Below, piece by piece: positions 44,133 through 55,299 of a stretch of DNA of 64,000 nucleotides (position 1 is the first letter of the stretch; the number at the start of each line of letters is the position of its first letter). The stretch lies in NCBI GenBank assembly GCA_015143295.1, contig CM026566.1, positions 4,203,072-4,267,071 on the forward strand. The letters run 5' to 3'. The notes under the pieces were generated by a model. That model had not been told where the DNA came from. It saw only the letters and a list, made by a program, of their open reading frames with translations, and made no database searches. Both the position numbers and the translations under genes were made by a program. Source of the stretch: Tetracentron sinense. Taxonomy: Eukaryota; Streptophyta; Magnoliopsida; Trochodendrales; Trochodendraceae.

Positions 44133-45615
44133 GAACCTCAAATCTAGGGTTTGAGTTGAAAATCTCACAAATTCAAAGGGATGGTTTGATTTCCCTAAAA
44201 GTCTATCTACCCTTTTGAATATTTTAACAATTAAGTTATTAACTTAAAGGATGATAAAATTTAAGTGCGGAAATTGGAAACCAAGCAAACTACAACACAA
44301 GGATTTTTACGTGGAAACCCTTCCGGGAAAAACCACGGGACCTAGTCCAGCCATGAGAATCCACTAAGACAAAGTTAACAAGAACTTACAAGACTCGAAC
44401 TTGACTCCTTCGGACTCGACACTATGATCCTTCAGTTCTTAGTCCTCCATGCCACGAAAAGTCATCATGTACTCACAAGTCCCGTGATCAACCACAGCCG
44501 CTCATACTTCTCTTTGTGTCTCGAAAACAATCCACGACCTTCCGATCGATCTTCGTGAATGATGGCTTCGGATTCCAGCAACCAAATCACACATCCACGA
44601 TCCTTTTTGGATCGATGTCCTTCACAAAGGCTGCAGAACACTCCGGCCATTTTTTTCTATCTAGAATGGGTTGATGGTTTGATTAAAATCAAATCCTAGA
44701 TGAACTCCTTCAATAGAAAAGTCCAAACAAGCAAGAATGGAGCTTTTGGCTTGCAAACTCTAAGTTGAATGTAACTAACAAAGGGGAGGAGAACACTTAG
44801 TTTCCAGAGTTTTTATGAACTCTAGAAGGAGTTAAAAACTCTCTCTATACTCTCCCAAAGTTGTTCTCCATGAACTAGAAGGGTTCCAGAGAATCAAAAA
44901 CTTGGTTTAGAAGTTGCTAAAGTTGTTTAAAAAAACCAAAATAGGCAAAAAATTGGATTTTGCAAAACTCCCATATCAGGGTCAACCCTGGGGGTTACTT
45001 GGGTCGACCTAACTCCCCACTTCAATCAATCCAAGTAACCTCCAGGGTTGACCCTCAAAAAATCAACTCTCTGCCCAATTATCCCATATATATTTTTCTG
45101 TACTCAGGGTCGACCCTCAATGGTCAGGGTCGACCTTGAGGTTAAAACCTGATTTTCAAACTTCATTTTTGGCTCTCTCACCCCTCATTAAAGTTGTAGA
45201 TCTTTTCGACGCGGTCAATTTGATATATTATGGAGAAAAATTTGAGCTATGGTGTGGGAGATATGCCACCTACAAGCAACCTTGGTTTTTTGAAAAATTT
45301 CAGACTTTTGAATTTGTTTCGCACTATATATCTCACCACCTAGGGTCCATATGATTAGTCTAGATCACTTACCACCTAAGGTATCATATTAGAATTATTC
45401 TAAGTCAATTCCCACCTATGGTAGCATGGTATCTAGGTCACTTACCATCCTATGAATGAAATGATCAACCGAGTCTTCAACGGTCTTCAACTTCACTTGT
45501 CGTGGATGTTTGACGGCAATGACACAAGATACACACCTAATCAGCTAGACTCACTTGTTTTGACACCGAATAAGCCAACACATAAAACATGGACTTTACA
45601 GACATGGCCGCAGCC
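44133..45615 (-). mobile_element. Unclassified insert of about 1.5 kb in the Athila integrase, LTR-like
   Basis: Integrase sequence stops near GAAAAAATTCGA and resumes near CAGAGGCTCCAACTGTC. The insert has no recognisable coding domain. On minus it shows a palindromic GGGTCGACCCT motif cluster (about 44966-45140 plus) and, further on, a stretch near 44310-44350 that resembles the transcribed part of plant copia LTRs (GTTTTTCCCGGAAGGG, minus). I could not find clean TG...CA termini or a target duplication, so the ends are approximate. It could be a rearranged antisense solo LTR. Confidence 0.5.
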
Positions 45616-45990
45616 GGATAAAAACAGAGGCTCCAACTGTCTGAGCTCGAGGAAATGCGCAATGATGCGTATAAGAGTGCAAAGATCTATAAATCCAAAA
45701 CCAAACTCTTTCATGACAAGCATATTCTCCGAAAATCCTTCATACCAACTCAAAAGGTTTGGTTTTTCAACTCTAAACTGCGCCTCTTTCCAGGAAACTC
45801 CGCTCTCGATGGGATGGCCCCTACATTGTCACATCTATGGCCCCCCATGGCGTTGTTGAGCTTCAGGACCCTAAAGATGGGCATCTGCTAAAGGTCAATG
45901 GTCAACGATTGAAACCCTATATTGAAGGCATGGTAACAGGTGACTTTATTGAGTCCATCAACTTGATGGATCCTGTGTATCTCGATGCCT
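45616..45990 (+). pseudogene. Athila integrase C-terminal relic
   Basis: Frames carry EMRNDAYKSAKIYKSKTKLF and HDKHILRKSFIPTQKVWFFN, then a stretch encoding VELQDPKDGHLLKVNGQRLK, the end of Athila integrase. Broken. Between 45990 and 46180 I see no gene. Confidence 0.85.
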
Positions 45991-46181
45991 AATTGAGCGG
46001 TCATCTGGCTGAAGATGATAAACTTAGCGCTCGATGGGAGGCAACCCATCATCTTATGCGATGAATTCTTCCAATCCAGTACAAATTCCAAGTTTGGGGT
46101 GGTTTGCTAAACATCCCTCTGCTCTGTCCCCTTGACTATCAATCACCCACCTTCCAGAATCTTAGGAGGCATTCGAATATC

Positions 46182-46456
46182 TCGACAATCGATCGTCCCA
46201 TTCCAGCAATCGATCGTCCATCACCCAGAATTAACTTTGCTCTTGGGTCCCGTGACGATCGATCGTTCGGTGCTCAAAATTTTTTGATCTGACCCTACTG
46301 TTTTCTTGATGATCGATTGTCATTCTATGGGCAATCGATTGCCCTATGTCTCTGCTACGTGTCACTCATGCAGAAGTTCCCCGCCCATTTTAATCTGTGA
46401 CGATCGATCGTCCCTACTTTGATGATTGATCATCAGTGATCCGGAACTTATAAAAA
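46182..46456 (+). promoter_or_regulatory. Athila internal motif array and TATA box before the env-like ORF
   Basis: Seven copies of a palindrome close to GACGATCGATCGTC (for example AATCGATCGTC, ACGATCGATCGT, GATGATTGATCATC) between 46184 and 46437, then TATAAAAA at 46449-46456. The same motif recurs five times in the Athila LTR at 50074-50202. Downstream are a C/T-rich leader and an intron-like AAG|GTAAAT ... TTTTGCAG pair (46568-46773). Interpreted as an internal promoter for the env-like ORF. Confidence 0.6.
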
Positions 46457-46865
46457 GGCTAGTCCGATCATGCCCGTCTCACCCTTTCTCCTCCCCTGTT
46501 CCTACCCTTGAGCTCTTATGGAAGCCTCTCGGTTTTTCGCCCACCACCCCCATGCCGTGTTCTCAAGGTAAATCCTCCCCCTTTTTCTTTTTGTTTCTTT
46601 CTTTCCCTTTGTATTTTCCTCTCTTTCCTTTTTTTTTGTGTTTTGTGGATTGGTTTTTCTGTGTTTTGTGGATTTGGAGGCCGGGAGGGTCGAATGATGT
46701 GTGGTTTGGGAGGTCGGGAGGGCCAATTGTATGTGCTTGTGAAGCCGTGAGGCTTTAATGCTCTATTTTGCAGGAGAGAAGGGTATGTGTTGTATGGTTG
46801 TGACCTATCTATTAACCGCCCTCCCTGTGTTTGACAATTTGCCTAAGTGACCCTTGAGCCAAATC

Positions 46866-48120
46866 ATGCCTCCGAAATGGAAGTCCTCCGACCCTAGTGC
46901 CTCTAAGACCAAGACCTTGCCGAAAAAAAGACCCCAGCCACACCGTGAGCAACCGAAAGGGGCTTTCAAATTTTGGGAAGTACAACCCCCTACCAGTTTT
47001 GATATTGAGCTTTTCCGTGACATTCCGGAGACAGTGGCCACCATCGTAGAATTTGACAGGCGTGGGTTATCAGCTCTCCTCACCCCACTCATAGTGGTTT
47101 ACCCTCGCCTCATCCGTGTGTTTTATCAGAACATGAAAAAAGGTGAGCATGAGGGTGTCCTCATGAAGACAATTTCCATTGATGGGCCCAGTTATGACAT
47201 CAGCATTGAGTCTATTGCCCTCGCTCTTGGATGCCCTATTTCCCCACCACCCAGAGTAGAGTAAAATCCCACCCTAACCTGTTCCCCTCTACCCATCACA
47301 TTATTGTAACCATGTGTCAAGGAGTGTTCCATGACATGAAGAGAAACTGCACAAGGAGATCCTACCTTCCACCCTCTCTCTGGTTTGTCGATTCCATCTT
47401 CCGGGTCAACCTCTGCCCTATCGGTCACAAAACTGAACTCTGGAAGCCCATTTTGGATGCCCTTTACGAGATGTGGGGTGGTTTTTGGTTGGATGTTACC
47501 GGCTACACCTGGCAGGCGATGGAGAGAGTGTACAGGGAGATTCACATGATTGGTAGTCAGGGTAGCAACACTTGGCCCCTTCTGTTTGGGTCTGTTATCA
47601 CCTCCATTCTTGAAAATTAGGGGCATGTGATCAGTAGCTCTGAGGAGACTTTGGAGCCCTTCCTCTTTACGAGATTTGAGTGAACAAGAGCTATAAGGCC
47701 TACCTCCGTAATTTGGACCCGCAGATTCCCCGTGAGATGACTGGCCATGAGGATGCACCAGAGATGCCAACTCATGAGGATGAGGAGGGTGTACCAGCCT
47801 ATGAGACTGAGGATGATGTTGATGCTCCACCACCCCAGGCCGAGGAGCCAGTTGACATGTCCTGACAGGAGTTTGCAGAGTTCCAGGCCACCCAGGAGAA
47901 GCAGTGGGTCTTACAGCAGCAGTTCAAGTGTGATACTTACCAGTTCATGGATGAGACCTGGATGTCTCTCCAATAGCATTGCTCAGAGTTTCGTGCGTGG
48001 GTAGGGCAATTTTGGTCGCAAGCAGATGCTTTCTATGAGCAGCAGGCCCAACGCACTTTTGATCTGAGCTCCATGATGAGGGTGATGTATGATGCCCAGT
48101 TCCCTCCACCGCCTCCCCAG
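46866..48120 (+). pseudogene. Athila env-like ORF relic
   Basis: Starts MPPKWKSSDPSASKTKTLPK (basic, like the copia env-like N-terminus) and contains LIVVYPRLIRVFYQNMKKGE and DISIESIALALGCP, which parallel LVKLFYSHL and ITLSIEVLTSI of the copia env-like protein. The C-terminal part is acidic and Pro-rich. No membrane segment evident. A few breaks. The minus ORF at 47192-47833 across it is a shadow. Confidence 0.75.
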
Positions 48121-49845
48121 TAGACTATTAGCTCTTATGCTTTCTTTTGTGATGCTTAGCTCTTTTTGTATGTGGGAGAGTCTCCCCTGCCCTAGGAAAC
48201 TGACTGCGTTACTCTATTTTTGTTTATGTGGGCGTACTATGAACGTTGCGGTTTTGTCTATTGCTGGATATATCTTTATATGACTGTGTTGACCCATCTG
48301 ATTTTCTTTTTAGTCATATGCAGCTTTCGGTTCATTTCCACGTGCCTAACCATCCTGTTTTGTCTTGCCCGAAGTTAGCAGTTTCCTTTTTGTGTGCTAG
48401 CTGTTTTCTCTTATTCTTCGGCTTTTGATTATGATTGGCTGCGCCCCCCGGTAACACCGTTTCATCTCCCCTCTGTTTTATTCTTCTTTTACATTGAGGA
48501 CAATGTAATGTTTAAGTTTGGGGTTGGGAATTAGTTCAATATATGTGCAATGATACTAAAGGGTAGAACATGCAAAAAGTTTGAACTCTGAAAATAATTG
48601 ATCTATTTGGAACTTGAATCGAACTGTGATACATATGATATAATCCAATCATTATTGACTACCTTAGTTTGAGAACACATGATCCCAAATAGATACAATT
48701 TATACCCTCCACGGAATTATGCATGCTAAAATTTAGGAAGTCAGAAGTCACTTTGAGAAATTGCACGAGCACTCTACAACATTATCTTGTGGGGTTTGAA
48801 ACCAACTTAATCAATTGATGTTTTTGATACCTCTAAGATGTCAGGTGGCCAAAAAATTAAACACCACCTTTGGCTAAATTAAACAACTTTTAAATGACAC
48901 AAATGATTACCTAACTAGGTTTACATTTAGTAACCGGGCCTCCTACCTTAGTAAGCAGAGAGTGTTCGCATCAAACCCTGTGAACTCTAGAAACGATAAA
49001 GAATCATAGAAAAAGTTAGACCTCCACTACTATTATTCAATCTTTGAATCGAACTCCTACCTAGTAACCGGGCCCTCCTGCCTCAGTAAGCAGAGTGTGT
49101 TTGCATCAAACAATGGAGGTTTGGAACAAATAGGCATCATAAGAGTGACTAGACTAAGTTCGGAGCCTATTTGACTCAAGTTAATAAACCCTAGGGGTGT
49201 CTCAACACCTGGTGCCCTAAGACCTTCTGGTTTGGGAGTCACTGGCCTAACACTTGCTACACGGGTTGTCTAGAAAGCTTAATGAAGTCAGACTCTGCAC
49301 AGTTCATTCAATTAAATGAAAGAAAAGTGTCAAGAAAAGCCTTGGGTCGGTATTAAAATGAAAAGAGAATCTGATGACAAGGAAGCGATAGAACATCTAT
49401 TAAAACAAAAGGTTGAGATCACATAGTCAATGGATGATCACATTACACATCAAAGGAGACCGATGCCCAATTTTAATGAGCATAAATATTTGGAATTAGG
49501 GAAAAGTTTTGTGAAATTAAGAATGTGGAGAGTCGAGAATTAAGCCGGTTAATAATGAGAGAATTATGCTGTGTGTATCATGATTTCCAGGGTTTCAGAA
49601 AGATCAATTAATCTGAAAACCATTGCATGAATTTTGAGAATTACAGGAAACACTGATGTTTGTGGGTATCATCACTGGTAAACCCTCACGAGACTTCACT
49701 TGTCAACTAGGGGCACCTAGGGGTTTAAAAGACTTGTTGCATATGCTAAATGCAATCGGGGATCCCACGAAAGGGGATGTATTGTTAAGTAATTAGATTT
49801 TTATTTTTATTTTCTTTATATCTATTGCTCGAGGACTAGCAATAT
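48121..49845 (+). other. Athila noncoding 3' region
   Basis: No coding signal in 1.7 kb. It includes ACATTGAGGACAATGT (48493-48508), a perfect 16-base palindrome often seen near this point of Athila elements, followed by TTTAAGTTTGGGGTTGGG. It also includes a direct repeat of about 50 bases at 48928-48977 and 49063-49112 (GTAACCGGGCC...GTAAGCAGAG). Confidence 0.6.
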
Positions 49846-50475
49846 GTAAGTTTGAGATTGTGATTGGTGCTAATTGTAACACATTTATGTACCTCAAACT
49901 ACAGATGTTAGTTCCCTTGTGAAGCATGATACGATAATTGGTTGTATTTGTTATGATAGGACTATGAGAGAAATACAAGGTAAAACAAAACAAATAACAC
50001 ATGAAAAGCTTCAGAAAGACCTCCAGTTAGAAGAAGAATAGAAGAAAGAAAGAAAAGAACTAGAAAATTAGATGACAATCGATCGCAGGTTGAAGTGTAC
50101 ACAATCGATCGTAGCATCTTGGACGATTGATCGTCCAAGAACCCGTAGCCAAAGTTGAAAATACTTGAAAAGGACAATCAATCATCCAAAGCTGATGATC
50201 AATCATCATCGGCATTTTTTGGCTCCATAATCCGCGCGCGAAGAGGAGAATACCCTTAGGGAAGTTGCTAAAAAGGAAAATTGAACCCTAGAAATAGATT
50301 CTCTATAAAAGGAAAAACTCTAAACTACAAAGGGGCTCTGAATTTTGGAGTTTGGAAGCAAAGAAGGCTCTAGAGATCAATAAGGTTAGAAGATGGAGCA
50401 TTCGAGTTCGTCGTGTTCTTCATCAAAATTGGTGTTTTTGTCTCCTACCATGAACTAATTCTCCTGTTTCTAGGG
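49846..50475 (+). repeat. Athila polypurine tract and left portion of the 3' LTR
   Basis: CTCGAGGACTAGCAA and then GTAAGTTTGAGATTG (49846-49860) precede TGATTGGTGC, taken as the LTR start (49861); the other LTR ends CGATCA, so the termini are TGAT/ATCA. The motif array is at 50074-50202 and TATAAAAGG at 50304-50312. The LTR is cut at 50475 by Tat-2. Confidence 0.75.
50074..50312 (+). promoter_or_regulatory. Athila U3 motif array and TATA box
   Basis: Five copies of the GACGATCGATCGTC-like palindrome: two AATCGATCG variants, GGACGATTGATCGTCC, GGACAATCAATCATCC and GATGATCAATCATC. TATAAAAGG lies about 100 bases further. Same motif as the internal array at 46182. Confidence 0.7.
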
Positions 50476-51848
50476 TGCGAACACGGATTTTAGCACCACG
50501 GGTTTATGTTTAGAGTCGCCACCTATTAATTTAGAAGGGATAAGTCCCCGGGATGTGGATAAGGTCTTGATCTGCAGTAAAGGTCTAGGTAAGAGGTTCG
50601 GTTAAGTCTAGGGAAGGTGTTAGGCACCCCGAGACTTCTATTTTTTAATTGTTCTCTACTTTCTAGGTTTAAGTCAATTTAAGTCAAGTTTTATTCAAAT
50701 GCCTAAGTGCTTAAGATAATATTAATCTAAGAAAGAAAAACTAACTAGGGTCGAACCCCGGTTGGGTTGCCTACGTGCTCACAAGGGTGAGATCAGACCA
50801 AGCGTAGTTCTGGCACATGAGCCCGATAGACTAGGGTTGGTGATCGGGGTGGTCAAGACAGGGTTAAGCCGGTAGGCTTAGGGTATCCGGTTAGATTAAG
50901 GAATTAGTCCGGTAGATTAGGGTTAGCTGGAGGGCAAAGGGTAGTCCCAGTAGACGTGATTCGACTAGGTAGGTTAACATTAGATTTAACCAGGTTAGGG
51001 TTAGCTAACCGCGGGTTAAGGTCAAACTAACCATGGTAGGGTTTATCACCACAGTGAGGGAAACTGATTCAAGCGATAGGTAAGATTAGGCCGGTAGGTC
51101 AAGGGTAGCCTGGTCGGCTACGAGATTCGGCCCAAGAGTCAGAGACACACAGGGTGTCAAAAAGAGGACATATGAGGTGCCGACAAAGTGTGTTATGTCT
51201 TTGCCCACCTGGGATGTCAAGGACATGCGAGGTCCCGACAAAGTGTGTTATGTCGATGCTCACCTGAGATGTCAAAGACACACAGGGATGTCGAAGGGGG
51301 ACATGCGAGAGGTATCGCAGTATGGCGAGGTTGCCAATGGATACACAGGATGTCAAAGGGACATGCAGGAGGTAATGTCGCGGTATGATGACGTTGTCAA
51401 GGGGCACACAGGATGTCGGGGACACATGGGGCTGTCAGAGGAGGACATTCGGGGGTATCGCGGTATGACGAGGTTGCCAAGGAATACACAGGATATCAAA
51501 TGGATATGTAGGAGGTAATGCCACGGTATGACGAGATTGTCAACGGGTACACAGGATGTCGAGGACATATGGGGGTGTCGAGAAGGGACATGCAGGATGT
51601 ATCACGGTATGACGAGATTACCAAGGGATACACAGGATGTCAATGACACACGGGGGTGTCGAAGGGGACACGCATGGGGTATCACAGTATTGTGAGATTG
51701 TCAAGGGATACACAAGATGTCTGAGCACACACAGGATGTCAAAAGGGTGTGGCATGTCCAAAAGGTGCTAGCGGGATTGATACTAAGATGGCCGAAGGGC
51801 GCTAGATTTTGATGATGTCATGCAGGGTGTAAAGGCGAGGATGCTTTC
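50476..51848 (-). repeat. 3' LTR of Tat-2 (right end approximate)
   Basis: The first 600 plus bases follow the Tat-1 LTR (AGAGTCGCCACC, GAAGGTGTTAGGCACCCC, TAACC/GGTTA palindromes). The right end is placed near 51848, where GGGTGTAAAGGCGAGGATGC recalls the Tat-1 terminus GGGTGTAAAAATTAGGTGC. The middle differs from Tat-1 and contains a minisatellite. Confidence 0.65.
51140..51760. repeat. Minisatellite within the Tat-2 LTR
   Basis: Six copies of a roughly 36-base core, GGTATGACGAGATTG then TCAAGGGATACACAGGATGT, starting near 51318, 51383, 51462, 51524, 51604 and 51685, with spacing alternating between about 62-65 and 79-81. Further GGGGACACGCGGGG-like pieces lie between. The short frames here are translations of the repeat. 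Confidence 0.75.
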
Positions 51849-53575
51849 CCTTGACTTTTTTGATTGTGACTTATGGGGATGCGCGGTGTCAGCTTTTTCT
51901 ACTTGTCTTTGTCGGGACTGCCTGATGCAGGTTGGTACGACCAGGTTTCGATACCAAAAGTTCTGTTTTGAAAAACGTTTTTAGAAAAGTGTTGAACTTA
52001 TTGCAAAAGTTTTGATTTTAATACAAAGAATGTTTAGCTAGCTTTTAGATTTATCAAACAATTGTCTTTGTCAGGGCTTAGGGGATTTTGTAGTCTGTCT
52101 TTTACTCTCAGGAAGTGGAGTATAACCCAAAAGAGGTTTTATCACCGCTGGTGGTGTTTGGAGGTAGACCTGTTTGTCTTGTCGTTGCTAAAGATTGGAC
52201 TCTGGTTGGGGAGAAATTTGCTGAAGAGCAATTGGAAGCGACTAGGCTCTTCCTATAGAGAGTGTTGTAGAAAGCATTTGGAGGCTTCTACTAGGGATCC
52301 GCTGGGGATTTAGACACTGCTGTAAACCGCTGTTGGGGAGTAGAACTCTACTGGAGACCACTGCCAGAGAATTTGCTTCTTAATGCCATCTACTGGGGAT
52401 GATTAGGAGTTTGGCGAGACTGATTACTGTCGAATTTTATTGTCAAACTGCTCTTCAGCTTTTCTCCCTTTTTTACCATTAGAATGACCAAGTCATGGGG
52501 TTCGTAAAATTATGGCATAATGAGGCCGTTGCCGGTTTTCCTCATGCCAGCGAAGCTTGTTGATTTTTGTCCCTTTTTTACCCCTAGTCGCAAGACTAGG
52601 TCTAAGGTCACATAGTTTTTGTACAATGAGGCCGTTGCTGGTTTTCTCTCATGCTCGCGATTTGTTAGGGGAAATAGATCTTCTCCTTTCATTACCCTGA
52701 ATGGCATTCTGCTGACGATTTGTATTCCGCTGAGGATATAGATGTGATACTGCGCTTGCACTCGTAGTTTCTAGGGGATCTGGGAGGACTTAGAGTGAGA
52801 TGAAATGTAGACTAGGGGACCGGTGTTTAGGACACCCTGGGATTTCTCTTTGTTGCAGTTGATCTTTAATCTTTTGGGGACTTCTCCCGTTGTACTCTCC
52901 CGGGGATTTTTTCTTTGGGATTTCCGACAGAGTTTTTTTTTTTGCTCCACTAGGGAATTTGAGAGAGGTTGTCTCTACTGGGGAGATTTTTTGGGAGAGA
53001 TTGTCTCTGCTTTAGGGGGGATTCTTCTGGACGGATTATCCCAGAAGACTTTTGCTGGGGAAAGAATCTAGAGAGGCTTGTCTCTATGGGGACCTCTGAA
53101 TTTGAAAATGTTTTTAACTTCTATTTTGGGATTTTCTTTGATGGAAACTTTGTACCCTTATGAGTCGACTTAGTTGGGGAAGTCGAGAGGATTCTTGCTC
53201 TGTTTGGAGAAGGTTGACTTTGTGGGGAGACTTCAGAGAGGCTTTTATTTCACTGGGGATGGCTTAGGGGATGTCTCGATTCTGCTTGGGAGATAATTCT
53301 AGAAATATCTTGATCCCTTTAGTGACCACACCTGATTTTTCAGGTTGCCTACATACCCTTTGCAGGATCAGGTCATGACGTAGTTCAGGCAAATGCCACG
53401 GATTGGCAAGGCAGGGTGTCCCTGAAAAATTTCATGAAGGAAGGGTTGTTAGGCTCAAGGGGGCTAACTAGCAGATTTCATTGATTTGCAAATGGGTTTA
53501 CATTGTTAGGGATAAGGAGTGTGCCAAATATGTCCTCCTTTCATTTCCTAGAGAATCTTTGAGTGCATAACACCT
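51849..53575 (-). other. Noncoding 3' region of Tat-2
   Basis: No domain seen. CTGGGGA recurs at least five times (for example near 52289, 52391, 52978, 53054, 53250). GGTTGCCTACATACCC near 53344 echoes GGTTGCCTACGTACTC in the LTRs. Short plus ORFs here are unlikely to be real. Confidence 0.5.
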
Positions 53576-53579
53576 ATCA

Positions 53580-54775
53580 GATCTAGATCCTAAGCATAGT
53601 ATCGTCTGGATTTATCCATGATGACGGGTTTTGGGAGGTCTTCGTCATCTATACATCTGAGTTGATGGGCGTCGCTTGAGAATTTATCTCGGACGATATA
53701 TGGGCCTTCATAGTTAGGTGTGAATTTGCCCCTCAGGTCAGGACGGTTTGGCAACATTTTTCAGAGAACCAGGTCACTGACTTCGATACTTCGAGGCTTG
53801 ACCTTCTTGTTGAATGCCCGAGTCGTGCACCTCTGATAAGCCTAAGAGTGGTTGATGACTTTCAGTCACCGCTCTTCGATCAAATTAAGCTTCTCGTACC
53901 GGGTCTATGCCCATTCTGCTTCTGAGATGTTTGCTTCCATTAGCACCCGGAGTAATGGAATTTCTACTTCAATAAGGATGACTGCTTCCATACCATAGGT
54001 CAGAGAAAATGGTGTTGCCCTAGTTGAAATTCAGATGAATGTTCTATAGGCCAAGAGCGCATATGAGAGCATCTCATCCCAGGCAAAGTAATTAGTTTTC
54101 ATCTTCTCTATGATTTTCTTCATGTTCTTGTTGGCAGCTTCAACTGCACCATTGGTCTGTGGCTTGTATGGTGTAGAGCTATGATGTTATATTTTAAATT
54201 TCTGGCAAAGATCTGTCATCCCCTGGTTGCAGAAGCTGAGAGCATTATCTGTTACAATCTTAAATGGGACACCGTATCGGTAGATGATATCCATTTTCAG
54301 AAAACACTGAACCACAGAGGCTGTGACGGTTACATAAGAGGCTGCCTCGACACATTTTGTGAAATAATCGATTGGTACCAGAATAAATCGATGTCCATTT
54401 AATGCTTTCAGTGCTATTGGTCTGATGACATCGATGCCCCAAGCTGAGAATGGCCATGGAGCAGTGAGATTATGCAGCCTTGTTGACGGTGCATTGATTC
54501 TGTCAACATAGATTTGGCACTGATAGCACTTCTGTACATGCTAGTAATAGTCAAATTCCATTGTAGACCAGTAGTAGCCCAGCCTAAGTATCTTCTTAGA
54601 AAGCATTAACCCGTTCATGTGTGGGCCGTAAGTTCCTCCGTGAACTTCTTCAACTACCTGTGTGGCTTCATGGGTGTCGAGGCATCTGAGCTAGATGAAG
54701 TTCGATGACCTTTTGTATAAGATTCCTCTAGAAAGGACAAACTAAATAGCCAGCCTTCTGATTACCCGGTGGTCT
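53580..54775 (-). pseudogene. Integrase relic of Tat-2
   Basis: Minus strand, read from the right: zinc-binding region, catalytic core with a GVPFKIVTDNALSFCNQG-like stretch (about 54230-54275), THHSSTPYKPQTNGAVEAAN-like sequence (about 54130-54190), then FAWDEMLSYAL and TPFSLTYGMEAV-like blocks, and the C-terminal LRGKFTPNYEGPYIV block near 53690-53735. Clear Tat-type integrase; broken. Confidence 0.8.
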
Positions 54776-54879
54776 GTTTTGGTGGCATCGAGTGGGAAGG
54801 TCCCATCCTCGAGATATTGCTTGATGTACGTATATTAAGGCTTGTTATCTGATACCTCTTCAATCTCAAGGCAGTAGGC

Positions 54880-55265
54880 TGGTTGATCCTGTTGTTGAAT
54901 TTCAATCGGTCAAAGCATGATGCCCTTGGGGATTTGAATCATGGAGGCGAGGGTGCTCAATGCATCGGCGAATCTGTTGTGGTTCCTGGACCTGTGACTG
55001 AAGCTGATTCTTTTGAACTGAGTGATTAACACGTTAAGGTAGGCCAGGTACGAGACTAGCTTTGCTTCTTGGATGGCCAAAGATTCATTTTCCTGATAGA
55101 TTACCAAAGATAAGTCATCGTAGACGTCTATCTCTTCAATTCCGATGCCTAGGGCTTCTTTTAATCCGGCTATGCACACCTCATACTCTGCTTCGTTGTT
55201 TGAATATCTGAATCGTAGCTTGACTGAGATGGGGAGGTGTGCTCCCTTAGGTGAGATCAAGACTA
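54880..55265 (-). pseudogene. Archaeal-type RNase H relic of Tat-2
   Basis: Best-preserved domain of this element: NNEAEYEVCIAGLKEALGI, IDVYDDLSLVIYQ and HNRFADALSTLASM. This second RNase H between the pol RNase H and integrase marks Tat/Ogre elements. Confidence 0.85.
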
Positions 55266-55299
55266 CTCCTGCCCCGTGCCCATGATTGTTAGCGACTCC

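Larger units (their letters stand above)
19204..50475 (+). mobile_element. Athila-type gypsy element, interrupted by several insertions
   Basis: Parts in order: right portion of the 5' LTR (19204-21945, split), primer site (21951), gag (22353-23338 and 37007-37414), protease to RNase H (40599-43075), integrase (43080-44130 and 45616-45990), internal promoter-like block (46182-46456), env-like ORF relic (46866-48120), polypurine tract (about 49846) and left portion of the 3' LTR (49861-50475). Athila identity rests on the gag and protease sequences, the TGGCG-type primer site and the env-like ORF. Both LTRs are cut by antisense Tat elements. Coding frames have several breaks. Removing the insertions leaves about 12 kb, normal for Athila. 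Confidence 0.88.

Noticed and set aside
47192-47833. 213-residue minus ORF
   Set aside because: Lies antisense to the Athila env-like ORF with no recognisable domain; a shadow.
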